Origin: Dyadobacter sp. 676
Lineage (GTDB): Bacteria; Bacteroidota; Bacteroidia; Cytophagales; Spirosomataceae
DNA: 64,000 bases
Reading direction: 5' to 3'
Assembly (NCBI RefSeq): GCF_040448675.1
Contig: NZ_CP159289.1
Location: 3,696,001 to 3,760,000 of the forward strand
The position numbers and the translations under genes are program-made. The notes below the pieces were generated by a model, which was not told where the DNA came from, ran no database searches, and saw only the letters and a program-made list of their open reading frames with translations. Shown here one piece after another: positions 1 through 9,377 of the stretch (the first letter of the stretch is position 1; every line of letters starts with the position of its first letter).

Positions 1-28
1 GTTTTGTAGAAGAGCCGCTTATCTAAAA

Positions 29-52
29 TCCGGCACATTAGTTGCTGCCGGA
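29..52. terminator. possible hairpin terminator of an upstream gene
   Basis: A 7-bp perfect inverted repeat (TCCGGCA / TGCCGGA, 10-nt loop) is followed by a short T-rich stretch and lies before the first gene. It would suit the end of a gene left of the window. The stem is short, so this is tentative. Confidence 0.3.
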
Positions 53-92
53 ATTAGTTTTAACCTGTTGCTTACATCAAACCGATCGCGTC

Positions 93-464
93 ATGAACCT
101 CATTGGGAACATTATCTGGCTTATTTTCGGCGGATTTGTCGTTTTTATCGAATACATGGCCGCGGGGCTCGCACTTTGTCTGACGATCGTCGGCATTCCC
201 TTCGGTATCCAATGCTTTAAAATAGGTATCATGACGCTTTTTCCGTTCGGGCAGCATGTGCGGGAGGTGCCCGGCGATTCGGGCTGTTTGTCGACCGTTT
301 TCAACATTATCTGGATTTTTCTGGGCGGCATCTGGATCGCGCTGACGCATTTGGTTTTTGGCATTTTGCTTGCCATCACCATTATCGGCCTGCCGTTTGC
401 GAAACAGCATTTTAAATTGATGAGCCTTTCGTTTGCACCTTTCGGTAAGGAGATCTATTCATGA
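93..464 (+). CDS. YccF-family inner membrane protein
   Basis: A 123-residue membrane protein with the duplicated architecture of the YccF domain family: two similar halves, each with hydrophobic segments followed by a short motif ending in F-G or P-F-G (FPFGQHV, then FAPFGKEI). About four hydrophobic stretches are visible (residues 4-25, 26-40, 70-90 and 90-105). The start at 93 is chosen because it gives MNLIGNIIW, the usual N-terminus of the family; an in-frame start at 42 would add an unrelated leader. The stop overlaps the ATG of the next gene (ATGA), so the two are probably cotranscribed. The molecular function of the family is not established. Confidence 0.8.
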   Translation: MNLIGNIIWLIFGGFVVFIEYMAAGLALCLTIVGIPFGIQCFKIGIMTLFPFGQHVREVPGDSGCLSTVFNIIWIFLGGIWIALTHLVFGILLAITIIGLPFAKQHFKLMSLSFAPFGKEIYS

Positions 465-1450
465 AAGCCATTGTGATAGCCCATCCCGGCGCACCGGAAG
501 TTTTGCAGCCGCAGGAACGCGAAATCCCGCAGCCCACCAGTTCGGAAGTATTGATCAGGATTTACGCCGCGGGTATTAACAGGCCGGATGTTTTTCAGAG
601 AAAAGGCAATTATCCGCCGCCACCCGGTGCGCCGCAGGACATTCCCGGACTCGAAGTAGCCGGGATAATAGAAAAAGTCGGAGCGGATGCGGCCCGGTGG
701 AAGCCGGGGGATCGCGTATGCGCATTGCTCGTGGGCGGGGGGTACGCGGAATATGCACTTGCACAGGCGGGGCATTGCCTGCCGGTACCCGAGGGTTTCG
801 ATTTTGCACAGGCGGCTTCGCTGCCCGAAACTGTATTTACCGTTTGGCATAATGTGTTCCAAAGGGGCCGGTTGCAGGCAGGCGAGCGCTTTTTGGTACA
901 CGGAGGCAGCAGCGGTATTGGCATTACCGCCATTCAGCTTGCCAAAGCATTCGGTGCGGAAGTCATTACCACGGCTGGGTCGGATGAAAAATGCGCGGCT
1001 TGTAATGCATTGGGCGCCGATATTAGCATTAATTATAAAACTTCCGATTTCGAAGGAGCGCTGGGAAAATTAGGCGTAGATGTGATCCTCGACATGGTCG
1101 GTGGCGATTACATTCCCAAAAACCTCCGTTTGCTGCGCGAGGAAGGCAGGCTGGTTTTCATCAATACGATGAAAGGAGGAAAGGTCCCTGGGCCGGATGC
1201 TGCGGATTTTGGCCTGATTATGCGCAAGCGTTTGACGGTTACAGGAAGCACATTGCGGAACCGTGACCATGCATTTAAAACCGCGCTGGCATCGGAAATA
1301 TACCGACATGTGTGGCCGGTTTTGGAAAGAAGGCAGTTCAAAGCCGTAATTGCCGCCACTTTTCCCCTTGCCGATGCCGCGAAAGCACATGCATTAATGG
1401 AGAGCAGCGATCATATCGGCAAAATTATTCTGCTGAATGAATGGTCGTGA
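461..1450 (+). CDS. NAD(P)H quinone oxidoreductase, zinc-independent MDR (PIG3/QOR type)
   Basis: 329 residues, full length for the zinc-independent medium-chain dehydrogenase family. It has an N-terminal GroES-like domain (about 1-125) and a Rossmann domain with a nucleotide-binding loop G-G-S-S-G-I-G at about 148-154. The N-terminal segment with INRPDVFQRKGNYPPPPG is typical of the TP53I3/PIG3-like group. It would reduce quinones or related carbonyl acceptors with NAD(P)H in the cytoplasm. It overlaps the upstream YccF gene by four bases. Its 3' end overlaps the converging hydrolase gene by about 26 bp. The exact substrate cannot be told from sequence. Confidence 0.9.
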   Translation: MKAIVIAHPGAPEVLQPQEREIPQPTSSEVLIRIYAAGINRPDVFQRKGNYPPPPGAPQDIPGLEVAGIIEKVGADAARWKPGDRVCALLVGGGYAEYALAQAGHCLPVPEGFDFAQAASLPETVFTVWHNVFQRGRLQAGERFLVHGGSSGIGITAIQLAKAFGAEVITTAGSDEKCAACNALGADISINYKTSDFEGALGKLGVDVILDMVGGDYIPKNLRLLREEGRLVFINTMKGGKVPGPDAADFGLIMRKRLTVTGSTLRNRDHAFKTALASEIYRHVWPVLERRQFKAVIAATFPLADAAKAHALMESSDHIGKIILLNEWS

Positions 1451-2199
1451 GCCGGTCGTTGAGGATCTTCGAGATTTGATCGGCTTGCGCGTACACCATC
1501 AAGTGCCCGCCGCCTTCGATTACAATGTCCGGCTTTACGATCACGATGGGAATCAGCTTGTCGGCGGAGCCATGGATATGGAACAGGTTTTCGACCTTCT
1601 CTTTACGGTCCCAGCCGCTCATGCGTATCAGTGCCCATTTCAGGAATTTACTATCGGTGTCGTGCAGGATTTTTTTTAGCAACGTCTTCAATTCCGGCGT
1701 GTCGGCCCCGAAATATCCGTAGGTAATCCGGTTAGCGGATTTCAGCAACGGAGCCGACAGAGGCGACATGAGTAAAAACCGTATCATTAACTGATAAAAT
1801 TTCGAAAGCGGGACACCCGTCGACATGCTCGAAATGAGCGTAACTTGTTGCGGACAAGCCACATCCGCGATTTCCGACGCAACCACTCCCCCCGAAAGAA
1901 AGGCCCACCAGCTGGAAAGGCTGCGAAGTATCGATTTGCTTGCTCAGGCGGGCTGCGTAATGTTGCAATGTTTCCTTTTTTAAAGGCCTTACCCACTTGA
2001 TATACTTCACATTCAGCCGCGGGTCGAGTTTCAGCTTGGTGAACACGCGCTCGTCGGCGCCCAGGCCGCTGATAAAGTAGACGTTCATTTTCTTTACAGA
2101 GGGATCTACCGCGGAACTGTCGGTTGCGCTCATGGCCCGGGGGGCGGAAAATGAAAGGATTGTCAAAAGGAAACAGGAGTTACGTATTTTCGAAAACAT
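1425..2199 (-). pseudogene. alpha/beta hydrolase, broken by a +1 frameshift in a G6 run
   Basis: Two overlapping reading frames together make one alpha/beta hydrolase. The upstream part carries the N-terminal GLGADERVF and the nucleophile elbow GLSFGG. The downstream part continues with VASEIA and ends with a catalytic-His-like GGGHLMVY. The break is a run of six G on the coding strand (C6 at 1888-1893); removing one G gives a continuous LSFGGVVASEIA. A hydrophobic N-terminus at 2199 could be a signal peptide; an internal ATG at 2088 (MNVYFISGLG) is an alternative start that would make it cytoplasmic. The substrate is unknown. A homopolymer sequencing error is as likely as real inactivation. 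Confidence 0.75.
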
Positions 2200-2251
2200 A
2201 AACGGGTGCTTTCACTTCGGATATACGAACTCCTGCAAAAATAATGCCGTG

Positions 2252-4198
2252 TTATTTGGTAAAATTGAAGCGCACGCCGCCCATCACCCAACGGCCGGGC
2301 ATTACCGAGCCCAATATATCGCTGTATTCCCTGTCGAATGTGTTATCCGCCTGAATAAACACGCCGAGTTGCCGTTTCAGGAAGCTGTATTCGGCGCGGG
2401 CGTTCAGGATAAAGTAGTTTTTTGAAATGGATGCCTCGATGGCCGATGCTTCGCGCTCCGCCCGCTTTTTATACAATCCGTTCAAGCTAACGGAAAAGGC
2501 GCCTATCTGGTAAATAGCGGAGAAATTAGTCAGAAACCGGGCATGCGATGACAGGTAAAACGACTGGATATTGCTTTTGTTGTCGCTGTCGAGCCAGGTA
2601 AGGCCTGCATTGAGGAGTAATTTCTGGTTGTCGGAGATCGCGCTGGCGGATTGGATATCCAGTTCGAAGCCGGTCGTATTCACCTCCGCGATATTAAGCG
2701 CGAGGCCGAATGTGCCCGTCGGTGAGAGGTTCTCTTTGCGCGGCATTTGCGCATACGGCGTGGTCACGTAATCGATCAGGTCTTTCTGACGGCGCTGGAA
2801 GAATGTGCCCGATACTTTAAGTTGGGAATTCGCATTGCCGGTGAGGAACCAGTCGGCGCCGGCTTCGTAGCTGAACGAACGCTCGGCTTTCAGGTCGGGG
2901 TTACCCACGCTGCCGCCGGTGACGAGCGTTTTGGCGTAGTTGTTAAAGCGTTCGGTAAAATCGGCGTCGCGAATGGTCTTGCCGGCGCTTGCCCGCAACT
3001 GCCAGCCTGATTTTTTGTATGACAAATTGATTTGCGGCGAAACTTCAGTGCCTATGTTCTCGCGCCAATCCATACGGACCGAGGGCGTTACAGTGAAATG
3101 CCCGCCAATATTCTGCACCACCGAGACGAACGGCGCGAGCTGGTTCAATGTATGGTTACCGCGGTCGTTCGACTCGATATTCCGCTGCTGGAAATTGACG
3201 CCCGCGATCAGGTTGGTGCCCTGTGTAATGCCTTGCTGTAATATGGCAAGCCCTTGCCACAATCGCGACTTGCTGCTGTTCGCGATAGAATGCGGGTTAA
3301 ACAAATAGGTGTCCTGTACAGATTTGAACCCGCCGTCGATCGAAAACGCGGTTTTGTTTTTCTGATAGCTCAGCCTTACCTGGTTCCATGACATTTTTAC
3401 CTTTTCGCTCGCCGTATCGGATTTCAAAACGGTGTAGAAGTTCTGCGCGGCGAAATCACGATGGTCGTAAGCGCTGCGGACGGCCAGGTTCCAGTTTGGG
3501 GAAATCGCATAACTGAGCGACAGCGAAGCGGTATTGTTATGGAAATAGCCTTTGATGCCGCGTTGCCGGACGCCCGACGCATTGTTGGAAAGAAATCCAC
3601 CTGAAACGGCGAGTCTGTTGCGCTGGACAAATGCACCGATATTGGCATTGAACAGGCCATATTCGCCGGTGCTGATGCCACCGTTCACTTGTGTTTTTTT
3701 CGGGTTGTCCTCCGCATTGCCGGCGAGCCGCGCGGCGAATGTCCTGGAAATTACGTGGATAACCCCGCCCACGGCGTCGGAGCCGTATAATGCGGAAGAA
3801 GCGCCTTTCAAAACCTCGATCCGATCGATTTCAGCGGGTGAAATAGGAATGTAGCTGTTAAAATGTCCCGTATTGGGGTCGTTGAGCCGGAGGCCGTCGA
3901 GGATTACCAGCACTTGCTGGAACGTGCCGCCGCGCAGAACGATATCGCTTTGCGAACCCTGCGGCCCGCGCGCCTGGATTTCGACGCCGGGAACATAGCG
4001 TAGCAGGTCGTCGATGCTGTGCACCGGCAGCTGCTGAAAATATTCGCCTTTGATGACGGCGATGTTGCGACCGGTTTGGGATGCGCGTTTCTCGACGAGC
4101 GAAGAGGTAACCGTGACCGGGTCCAGGGATATTTCCTGGCCGAGCGCCCCGCCGGCGATCAATGATAAAAGCGCTGTGCCTAAGTAATGTACTTTCAT
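2252..4198 (-). CDS. TonB-dependent receptor, BtuB/vitamin-type
   Basis: 648 residues: an N-terminal signal peptide (about 1-20), a plug domain (about 40-150, with VLRGGTFQQVLVILDG and the end motif GASSALYGSDAVGGVI), then a beta-barrel ending in an aromatic-containing strand (MGGVRFNFTK). There is no carboxypeptidase-like N-terminal domain, unlike the SusC proteins in this window. Length and plug most resemble vitamin B12 or siderophore receptors. It would import a scarce ligand across the outer membrane with TonB energy. It is divergent from a MocR-type regulator across a 71-bp gap. No cobalamin riboswitch is visible upstream, so the ligand stays open. Confidence 0.85.
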   Translation of the reverse strand: MKVHYLGTALLSLIAGGALGQEISLDPVTVTSSLVEKRASQTGRNIAVIKGEYFQQLPVHSIDDLLRYVPGVEIQARGPQGSQSDIVLRGGTFQQVLVILDGLRLNDPNTGHFNSYIPISPAEIDRIEVLKGASSALYGSDAVGGVIHVISRTFAARLAGNAEDNPKKTQVNGGISTGEYGLFNANIGAFVQRNRLAVSGGFLSNNASGVRQRGIKGYFHNNTASLSLSYAISPNWNLAVRSAYDHRDFAAQNFYTVLKSDTASEKVKMSWNQVRLSYQKNKTAFSIDGGFKSVQDTYLFNPHSIANSSKSRLWQGLAILQQGITQGTNLIAGVNFQQRNIESNDRGNHTLNQLAPFVSVVQNIGGHFTVTPSVRMDWRENIGTEVSPQINLSYKKSGWQLRASAGKTIRDADFTERFNNYAKTLVTGGSVGNPDLKAERSFSYEAGADWFLTGNANSQLKVSGTFFQRRQKDLIDYVTTPYAQMPRKENLSPTGTFGLALNIAEVNTTGFELDIQSASAISDNQKLLLNAGLTWLDSDNKSNIQSFYLSSHARFLTNFSAIYQIGAFSVSLNGLYKKRAEREASAIEASISKNYFILNARAEYSFLKRQLGVFIQADNTFDREYSDILGSVMPGRWVMGGVRFNFTK

Positions 4199-4221
4199 TT
4201 GGGGGTTATTGGTATCGATTA

Positions 4222-4229
4222 CAAAACTA
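4222..4229 (-). promoter_or_regulatory. Bacteroidota -7 box for the TonB receptor
   Basis: The coding-strand sequence TAGTTTTG fits the Bacteroidota -7 consensus TAnnTTTG and lies 23 nt before the receptor ATG, inside the short divergent gap shared with the MocR regulator. No clear -33 TTG is present, so activation by the neighbouring regulator is possible. Confidence 0.35.
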
Positions 4230-4269
4230 TTATCTTGCCGGACCGTTTATATGCTCCGGTTTGAATCTA

Positions 4270-5757
4270 ATGAGTAGTCCGGTTGAAATACCTTTTAAAA
4301 ATGTAATCCTGCTGGACCGTGCGTCCGGCACGCCTGTTTATTTACAAATCGCACACCAGATGATCAACGCCATTCAGCGTGGCGTACTCGTGTCGGGTGT
4401 GCAACTGCCTGGTACACGGGTGCTTGCGGATATGCTCGACGTGCACCGCAAAACCGTCGTCGCCGCGTACGGCGAGCTCGACGCCCAGGGCTGGATTGAA
4501 ATGCTGCCGAACCGCGGAACGTTCGTGACGAGAAAAAATCCGGTAGTCCGGGGGAGCGCATTGCCGGCAAGTGTGAGCGATCTGAAACAATACCCACAGC
4601 GGACCGGCTTTGCATTCGAGGAAAGTATGCTGCTCGACAGGCCCGTTTCGCTTTCACGTGTGGACCTGGAATTCACCGATGGCCTTCCGGATGTGCGCCT
4701 CGCGCCTATGGACAAGCTGGCGAAGGCCTATTCCGGTGTTTTGCGAAGAAACAACAACCGGAAATACCTGACCTATTCGCATGTGGAGGGCAATATCTGG
4801 TTCCGCGAGCGCCTGGCGGCGTATCTGAACAATACGCGCGGGCTGCATATCGGCGCCGGGAATATCATTACGACCCGGGGCATCCAAATGGGCATTTACC
4901 TTGCATCGACGTTGTTGCTAAAAAAAGGTGATAATGTAGTTGTCGGTGACCTGAGCTACTATGTCGCCAATATGATTTTCCAGCAGGCCGGTGCGAATAT
5001 CCTTTCCGTGCCGGTGGATGACCAGGGTATTTCAGTAGAGGCCATTCGGCAGCTTTGCGAACGTACGGCTATCCGCATGCTGTACATTACGCCGCACCAC
5101 CATTACCCTACCACCGTAACACTGAGCGCCGAGCGCCGGATGGAGTTGCTGAATCTGTCGGTGCAATACGGGTTTATCATCCTGGAAGACGATCACGATT
5201 ACGATTTCCACTATAACAGCAGTCCGGTGTTACCGCTGGCGAGTGCCGACGGGGCGGGGATGGTCGTTTATGTGGGATCGTTTTGCAAGGCACTGGCCCC
5301 TGGGTTGCGGTCGGGGTATGTGGTTGCGCCGCAGAATCTGATCCGCGAGCTGGGTAAAATGCGCCGTATCATCGATCGTCAGGGCGATTTGATGATGGAG
5401 CAGGCGCTGGCGGAACTGCTCGACGAAGGGGAAATCCAGCGGCATATCAAGAAAGCCCGGAAAGTTTACCACCAGCGCAGGGATTTGTTTACCGGATTGC
5501 TGGAAACGGAGCTCGGCTCCTGTTTATCGTTCAAAGCGCCACCCGGCGGACTGGCGATCTGGACCGAATGGCGGCGTGACATTAACCTCATGCGTGTAAG
5601 CAAGGAATGTCTGCGCGAAAACCTGCATTTGCCGCAAACGTTACTCTTCCAGACCGGCCGCCTCAGCGCCATGCGGCTCGGCTTCGGTAACCTGGACGAA
5701 AAGGAGCTGCGGGAAGCAACCTCCATTTTGAAAACAGCCCTGGAAAAGACCGCCTGA
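4270..5757 (+). CDS. MocR-type regulator: GntR HTH fused to a PLP aminotransferase fold
   Basis: 495 residues. A winged GntR helix-turn-helix (about 10-85, LPGTRVLADMLDVHRKTVV) is followed by a class I/II aminotransferase-like domain. The PLP-lysine motif is SFCK, K at about 340, followed by ALAPGLRSGY. Such proteins (PdxR, GabR) bind PLP and usually control a neighbouring operon, often the divergent one. Here that is the TonB receptor, but a PLP or amino-acid link is not evident. The start at 4270 is preferred over an in-frame start at 4162, which would put the receptor start inside the coding region and add unrelated residues. The inverted repeat ACCGCCT/AGGCGGT around the stop may act in termination. 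Confidence 0.88.
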   Translation: MSSPVEIPFKNVILLDRASGTPVYLQIAHQMINAIQRGVLVSGVQLPGTRVLADMLDVHRKTVVAAYGELDAQGWIEMLPNRGTFVTRKNPVVRGSALPASVSDLKQYPQRTGFAFEESMLLDRPVSLSRVDLEFTDGLPDVRLAPMDKLAKAYSGVLRRNNNRKYLTYSHVEGNIWFRERLAAYLNNTRGLHIGAGNIITTRGIQMGIYLASTLLLKKGDNVVVGDLSYYVANMIFQQAGANILSVPVDDQGISVEAIRQLCERTAIRMLYITPHHHYPTTVTLSAERRMELLNLSVQYGFIILEDDHDYDFHYNSSPVLPLASADGAGMVVYVGSFCKALAPGLRSGYVVAPQNLIRELGKMRRIIDRQGDLMMEQALAELLDEGEIQRHIKKARKVYHQRRDLFTGLLETELGSCLSFKAPPGGLAIWTEWRRDINLMRVSKECLRENLHLPQTLLFQTGRLSAMRLGFGNLDEKELREATSILKTALEKTA

Positions 5758-5840
5758 GGCACCGAAGGCGGTTGGAATGCTGATTTATTCAATTAATTTG
5801 GGATAAATTCCAATTTCGTGCATTTCAACCTGACTGCCGC

Positions 5841-7193
5841 ATGAACAAACGTACTTTCATTAAACTTTCATCCGCATTGATGACGGCTCCTTTACTTTCC
5901 CCGCTCGCAGGCTGGGCCAATGGCGACAAGCTTCGCAACTGGGCAGGCAACCTCGAATACAGCACCGACAAGCTGGCTCTCGGTAAAGATTTGAAGCAGG
6001 TGCAGGCAATCGTGAAACAATATCCAAAGCTGAAAGTGCTTGGTACCAGACATTGCTTCAACGACATTGCGGATACGGCAGATCAGTTCATTTCCGTCGT
6101 GGGAGCGGAGGACTTCATGGATTTGGACACAAAAAACAAAACCGTGACTGTGAATGGCGGCTTGAAATACGGTCAGCTGGCGCCTTACCTGCACGGAAAA
6201 GGATTTGCACTGCATAACCTGGCTTCGCTGCCGCACATCTCCGTTGCGGGAGCGTGCGCTACGGCCACGCATGGCTCGGGCGATAAGAACGGGAACCTGG
6301 CGACGGCCGTTTCGGGGATGGAAATTGTAGCGGCGGATGGGGAAGTGGTGAAATTGAACAGGGAAAAAGACGGGGAGAAATTCAATGCGGCAGCGGTGCA
6401 TCTGGGTGCATTGGGTGTGGTAACGAAGGTGACGCTCGATGTGCAGCCAACGTTTTTCATGGGCCAGGTTGTCTATGAAAACCTCCCGTTAAGCCAGTTG
6501 AGGGAGCATTTCGATGAAATTGAATCGAGAGGTTATAGTGTAAGCCTTTTTACCAACTGGGCTACCGACGATATCACCGAAGTGTGGATCAAGTTCAAAA
6601 CGAATAGCGGTAAACCTTTGAAAGCAATGCCGGATAAGGAATTATTCGGTGCCAAGCTCGCCACTAAAAACATGCATCCGATTCCCGAGCTTTCGGCTGA
6701 AAATTGCACGGAGCAAATGGGTGTTCCGGGGCCGTGGTACGAGCGGATGCCGCATTTCAAAATGGGTTTCACCCCCAGCAGCGGGAAGGAATTGCAATCG
6801 GAGTATTTTGTGCCGAGGAAAAATGCGGTGGAAGCTATTCTAGCCATTTCAAAAATGGGTAGCCGGATCAGCCAGCATTTATTCACATCCGAAATCAGGA
6901 CAATCGCGGCGGATAATTTGTGGCTGAGCCCGTGTTACAGGCAGGATTCGGTGGCGATCCATTTCACCTGGAAGCAGGACTGGCCGGCGGTGAGCAAGTT
7001 GTTGCCGGTGATCGAAAAAGAACTGGCCCCATTCGATCCGCGGCCGCATTGGGGCAAGTTGTTCACCGTTTCGCCGGGCTTGTTGGAAAAGCGGTATGAA
7101 AAACTGCCCGAGTTCAGGGAGCTGGCTGCGCAAATGGACCCGAAAGGAAAATTCCGCAATGCATTTTTGAATTTGAATGTGTTTAAAAAATAA
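5841..7193 (+). CDS. FAD-linked alditol/aldonolactone oxidase-like protein, exported
   Basis: 450 residues. A signal-like N-terminus (1-26, MNKRTFIKL...AGWA) suggests export, possibly by Tat, though only a KR pair is seen. An FAD_binding_4 (PCMH) domain follows, with LGTRHCFND; its His aligns with the covalent FAD-binding His of alditol oxidase (LGTRHSFN). ATATHGSG is the second flavin motif. The C-terminal ALO domain contains DPRPHWGKLF, typical of this group. It probably oxidises a polyol or sugar at C1 with O2 as acceptor. It stands alone, with about 80 bp upstream and 112 bp downstream. The substrate cannot be assigned. Confidence 0.88.
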   Translation: MNKRTFIKLSSALMTAPLLSPLAGWANGDKLRNWAGNLEYSTDKLALGKDLKQVQAIVKQYPKLKVLGTRHCFNDIADTADQFISVVGAEDFMDLDTKNKTVTVNGGLKYGQLAPYLHGKGFALHNLASLPHISVAGACATATHGSGDKNGNLATAVSGMEIVAADGEVVKLNREKDGEKFNAAAVHLGALGVVTKVTLDVQPTFFMGQVVYENLPLSQLREHFDEIESRGYSVSLFTNWATDDITEVWIKFKTNSGKPLKAMPDKELFGAKLATKNMHPIPELSAENCTEQMGVPGPWYERMPHFKMGFTPSSGKELQSEYFVPRKNAVEAILAISKMGSRISQHLFTSEIRTIAADNLWLSPCYRQDSVAIHFTWKQDWPAVSKLLPVIEKELAPFDPRPHWGKLFTVSPGLLEKRYEKLPEFRELAAQMDPKGKFRNAFLNLNVFKK

Positions 7194-7305
7194 ATAAATA
7201 GAGCGTTTGAGGCAAGAGCTTCCTCCCGTCCCGACGGAATTAAATGGATGCCCGGAGCGTTTACCTGAAAGTGACTCATCTTCCATAAGTAAACCGATAC
7301 TTCTG

Positions 7306-7980
7306 ATGGCTACCAAAACGAAGGCATTACCACCTGCGGGCGTGGAGCTCACTGCCGACAAGATTACCGAATTATATATGCATTACTGCCTGGAAAACCA
7401 TAGGAAACCGGAATCGGTGTACTTGTTTTCGAAAGCGCACGGTTTCGTGGAAAAGGATTTTTACAAGTTCTTTACTTCCATCGATTCGCTTGAAAAGCGC
7501 GTTTTTGTGAGCTTTCATAACCTGGCCGTGAACTTGATAAACCAGAGCGGAGAGGTCGACGGACTGGGCTTCCGTGACAAACTGCTGACCTATTACTTCA
7601 CCCTTTTCGAAATTCTGACGGCCAACCGCAGCTATGTGATTTTTGCATTGAAGGAAGAAAAGAACAAGCTGAACGGCATCCTGAAACTGAAAGAGTTCCG
7701 GAGCAGTTTCAAGGAATTCATCCATGAGATCAGCGACGGCTACCTGAAAGCGAAAAGCGAACGCATCCGCAAGGCACAGCAGGACGCTTTGGAAGAAGGC
7801 GCATGGATTCAGTTGTTACTTACATTGAAATTCTGGATCGACGATGAATCCGTAGGTTTTGAAAAAACAGACCTGTTCATCGAAAAGTCGATTCGCGCCA
7901 CGTTCGACCTGATCGATACTACGCCACTGGAAAGCGTGATCGACTTCGGGAAATTTTTGATTAAAGAAAAATTGAGGTAG
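7306..7980 (+). CDS. TetR-like regulator with Bacteroidota-type C-terminal domain
   Basis: 224 residues, starting at 7306 (MATKTKALPPAG); an in-frame start at 7207 would add an unlikely leader. The N-terminal 60 residues (DKITELYMHYCLENHRKPESVYLFSKAHGF) look like a divergent TetR helix-turn-helix, and the rest is all-helical, as in the TetR_C domain found with this architecture in Bacteroidota. It ends 2 bp before the UbiB-like kinase gene, so the pair is one operon and the regulator probably controls it. The effector is unknown. DNA binding is inferred from the family only. Confidence 0.75.
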   Translation: MATKTKALPPAGVELTADKITELYMHYCLENHRKPESVYLFSKAHGFVEKDFYKFFTSIDSLEKRVFVSFHNLAVNLINQSGEVDGLGFRDKLLTYYFTLFEILTANRSYVIFALKEEKNKLNGILKLKEFRSSFKEFIHEISDGYLKAKSERIRKAQQDALEEGAWIQLLLTLKFWIDDESVGFEKTDLFIEKSIRATFDLIDTTPLESVIDFGKFLIKEKLR

Positions 7981-7982
7981 GA

Positions 7983-9284
7983 ATGGAGACAATTGACAGT
8001 ATCCCTACTTCCAAAATACGGCGTGCCACCCGGCTTATTTCGACGGGGGTCAAGATTGGTGGAAATTACCTGAAATACTATGGAGAGAAGATCACCAACC
8101 CGGAAACGGCGCGGGACAATCTCAATAGTAACAATGCGGAGGATATTTACGATAGCCTCAAAAGCTTGAAAGGTAGTGCCTTGAAACTCGCGCAAATGCT
8201 GAGTATGGAGAAAAACTTCCTGCCGCAGGCTTATGTGGAGAAGTTTTCGCTTTCGCAGTTTTCGGTACCGCCGCTTTCGGCGCCGCTCGTCGTGAAGACG
8301 TTCCGGAAATACTTCGGGAAATCGCCGCTCGAACTTTTCGATACATTCAATCCGAACGCGATCAATGCGGCGAGCATCGGGCAGGTACATAAGGCGACAT
8401 TTCAGGGGAAGGAGCTGGCGGTGAAGATCCAGTATCCCGGCGTGGCTGAGAGCATTTCGTCGGATCTGGCGCTGGTAAAGCCCATTGCCATGAAAATGTT
8501 CAATATTCAGGCCAAGGATTCGGATAAATATTTCAAGGAAGTCGAGACGAAACTGACCGAGGAAACGAACTACATTCTTGAAATAGCCCAGAGCACCGAA
8601 ATCGCGGCAGCTTGCGAGCATATTCCGAACCTCCGTTTTCCCAGATACTACCCGCAGTTCTCCTGCGAGCGTGTGATCACGATGGACTGGATGGACGGCA
8701 AGCACCTTTCCGAATTCTGCAAAGCCGGTCCCGATCAAAATGTGGCCAACAGGATCGGTCAGGCGTTGTGGGATTTTTATATGTTCCAGGTGCACCAGCT
8801 TCGCAAAGTCCACGCCGATCCGCATCCCGGCAATTTCCTGATCGACGAAGATGACAACCTGATCGCCATCGATTTTGGTTGTATCAAGGAAATACCGGAG
8901 GATTTTTATGTTCCTTATTTCGAACTCGCAGAACCGGAAAATCTGAACAATCCCGCGATTTTCCACGCCAAACTAACCGAACTCGAAATCCTTACCGACA
9001 AGGACTCAAAGGCAGAAACCGTTTATTTCTCGAACCTTTTCCGGGAGATACTCGCATTGCTTACGCAGCCGTTCCAGGCCGAAACTTTCGATTTTTCCGA
9101 CGAAGTGTTTTTTCAGAAACTGGCCGCACTGGGCGAGAAATATGCCAACGACAAAGAGTTGCGCAAAATGAACATGAACCGCGGCTCCAAGCATTTTATC
9201 TATATCAACCGCACATTCTTCGGGCTTTTCAGCCTGCTGCATGACTTGAAAGCGGTTGTGGAGACCAAGCAATTTGTAAGCTGA
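7983..9284 (+). CDS. AarF/ABC1/UbiB-family atypical kinase
   Basis: 433 residues. Family motifs are visible: KGSALKLAQMLS (the KxGQ-like segment that replaces the glycine loop), AASIGQVHKA followed by the ATP-binding lysine region AVKIQYPG, the catalytic-loop-like VHADPHPGNFLI, and the metal-binding AIDFGCIKE. Members act in quinone biosynthesis or lipid homeostasis, often as ATPases rather than protein kinases. It follows the TetR-like gene by 2 bp. The C-terminus is not obviously membrane-spanning. A hairpin terminator follows. Confidence 0.88.
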   Translation: METIDSIPTSKIRRATRLISTGVKIGGNYLKYYGEKITNPETARDNLNSNNAEDIYDSLKSLKGSALKLAQMLSMEKNFLPQAYVEKFSLSQFSVPPLSAPLVVKTFRKYFGKSPLELFDTFNPNAINAASIGQVHKATFQGKELAVKIQYPGVAESISSDLALVKPIAMKMFNIQAKDSDKYFKEVETKLTEETNYILEIAQSTEIAAACEHIPNLRFPRYYPQFSCERVITMDWMDGKHLSEFCKAGPDQNVANRIGQALWDFYMFQVHQLRKVHADPHPGNFLIDEDDNLIAIDFGCIKEIPEDFYVPYFELAEPENLNNPAIFHAKLTELEILTDKDSKAETVYFSNLFREILALLTQPFQAETFDFSDEVFFQKLAALGEKYANDKELRKMNMNRGSKHFIYINRTFFGLFSLLHDLKAVVETKQFVS

Positions 9285-9291
9285 CACCAAT

Positions 9292-9321
9292 AACCGGTCG
9301 TGAAACTTTTCACGGCTGGTT
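9292..9321 (+). terminator. hairpin terminator after the UbiB-like gene
   Basis: Arms 9292-9305 and 9308-9321 pair (AACCGGTCGTGAAA with TTTCACGGCTGGTT, two mismatches) and are followed by a T-rich stretch. The position just after the stop at 9284 supports a terminator. Confidence 0.6.
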
Positions 9322-9377
9322 TCTTCTTTGCGTCCCGCCTTCCCAAGTCGACGAAACGGAACAGATTGGTTTTACCG

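Noticed and set aside
4199..4269. Cobalamin riboswitch before the BtuB-like receptor
   Set aside because: The gap is only 71 bp and has no recognisable B12-box; it also contains the divergent promoter.
5749..5772. Terminator around the MocR stop
   Set aside because: The 7-bp repeat overlaps the stop codon and lacks a T-run, so it was not listed as a separate feature.
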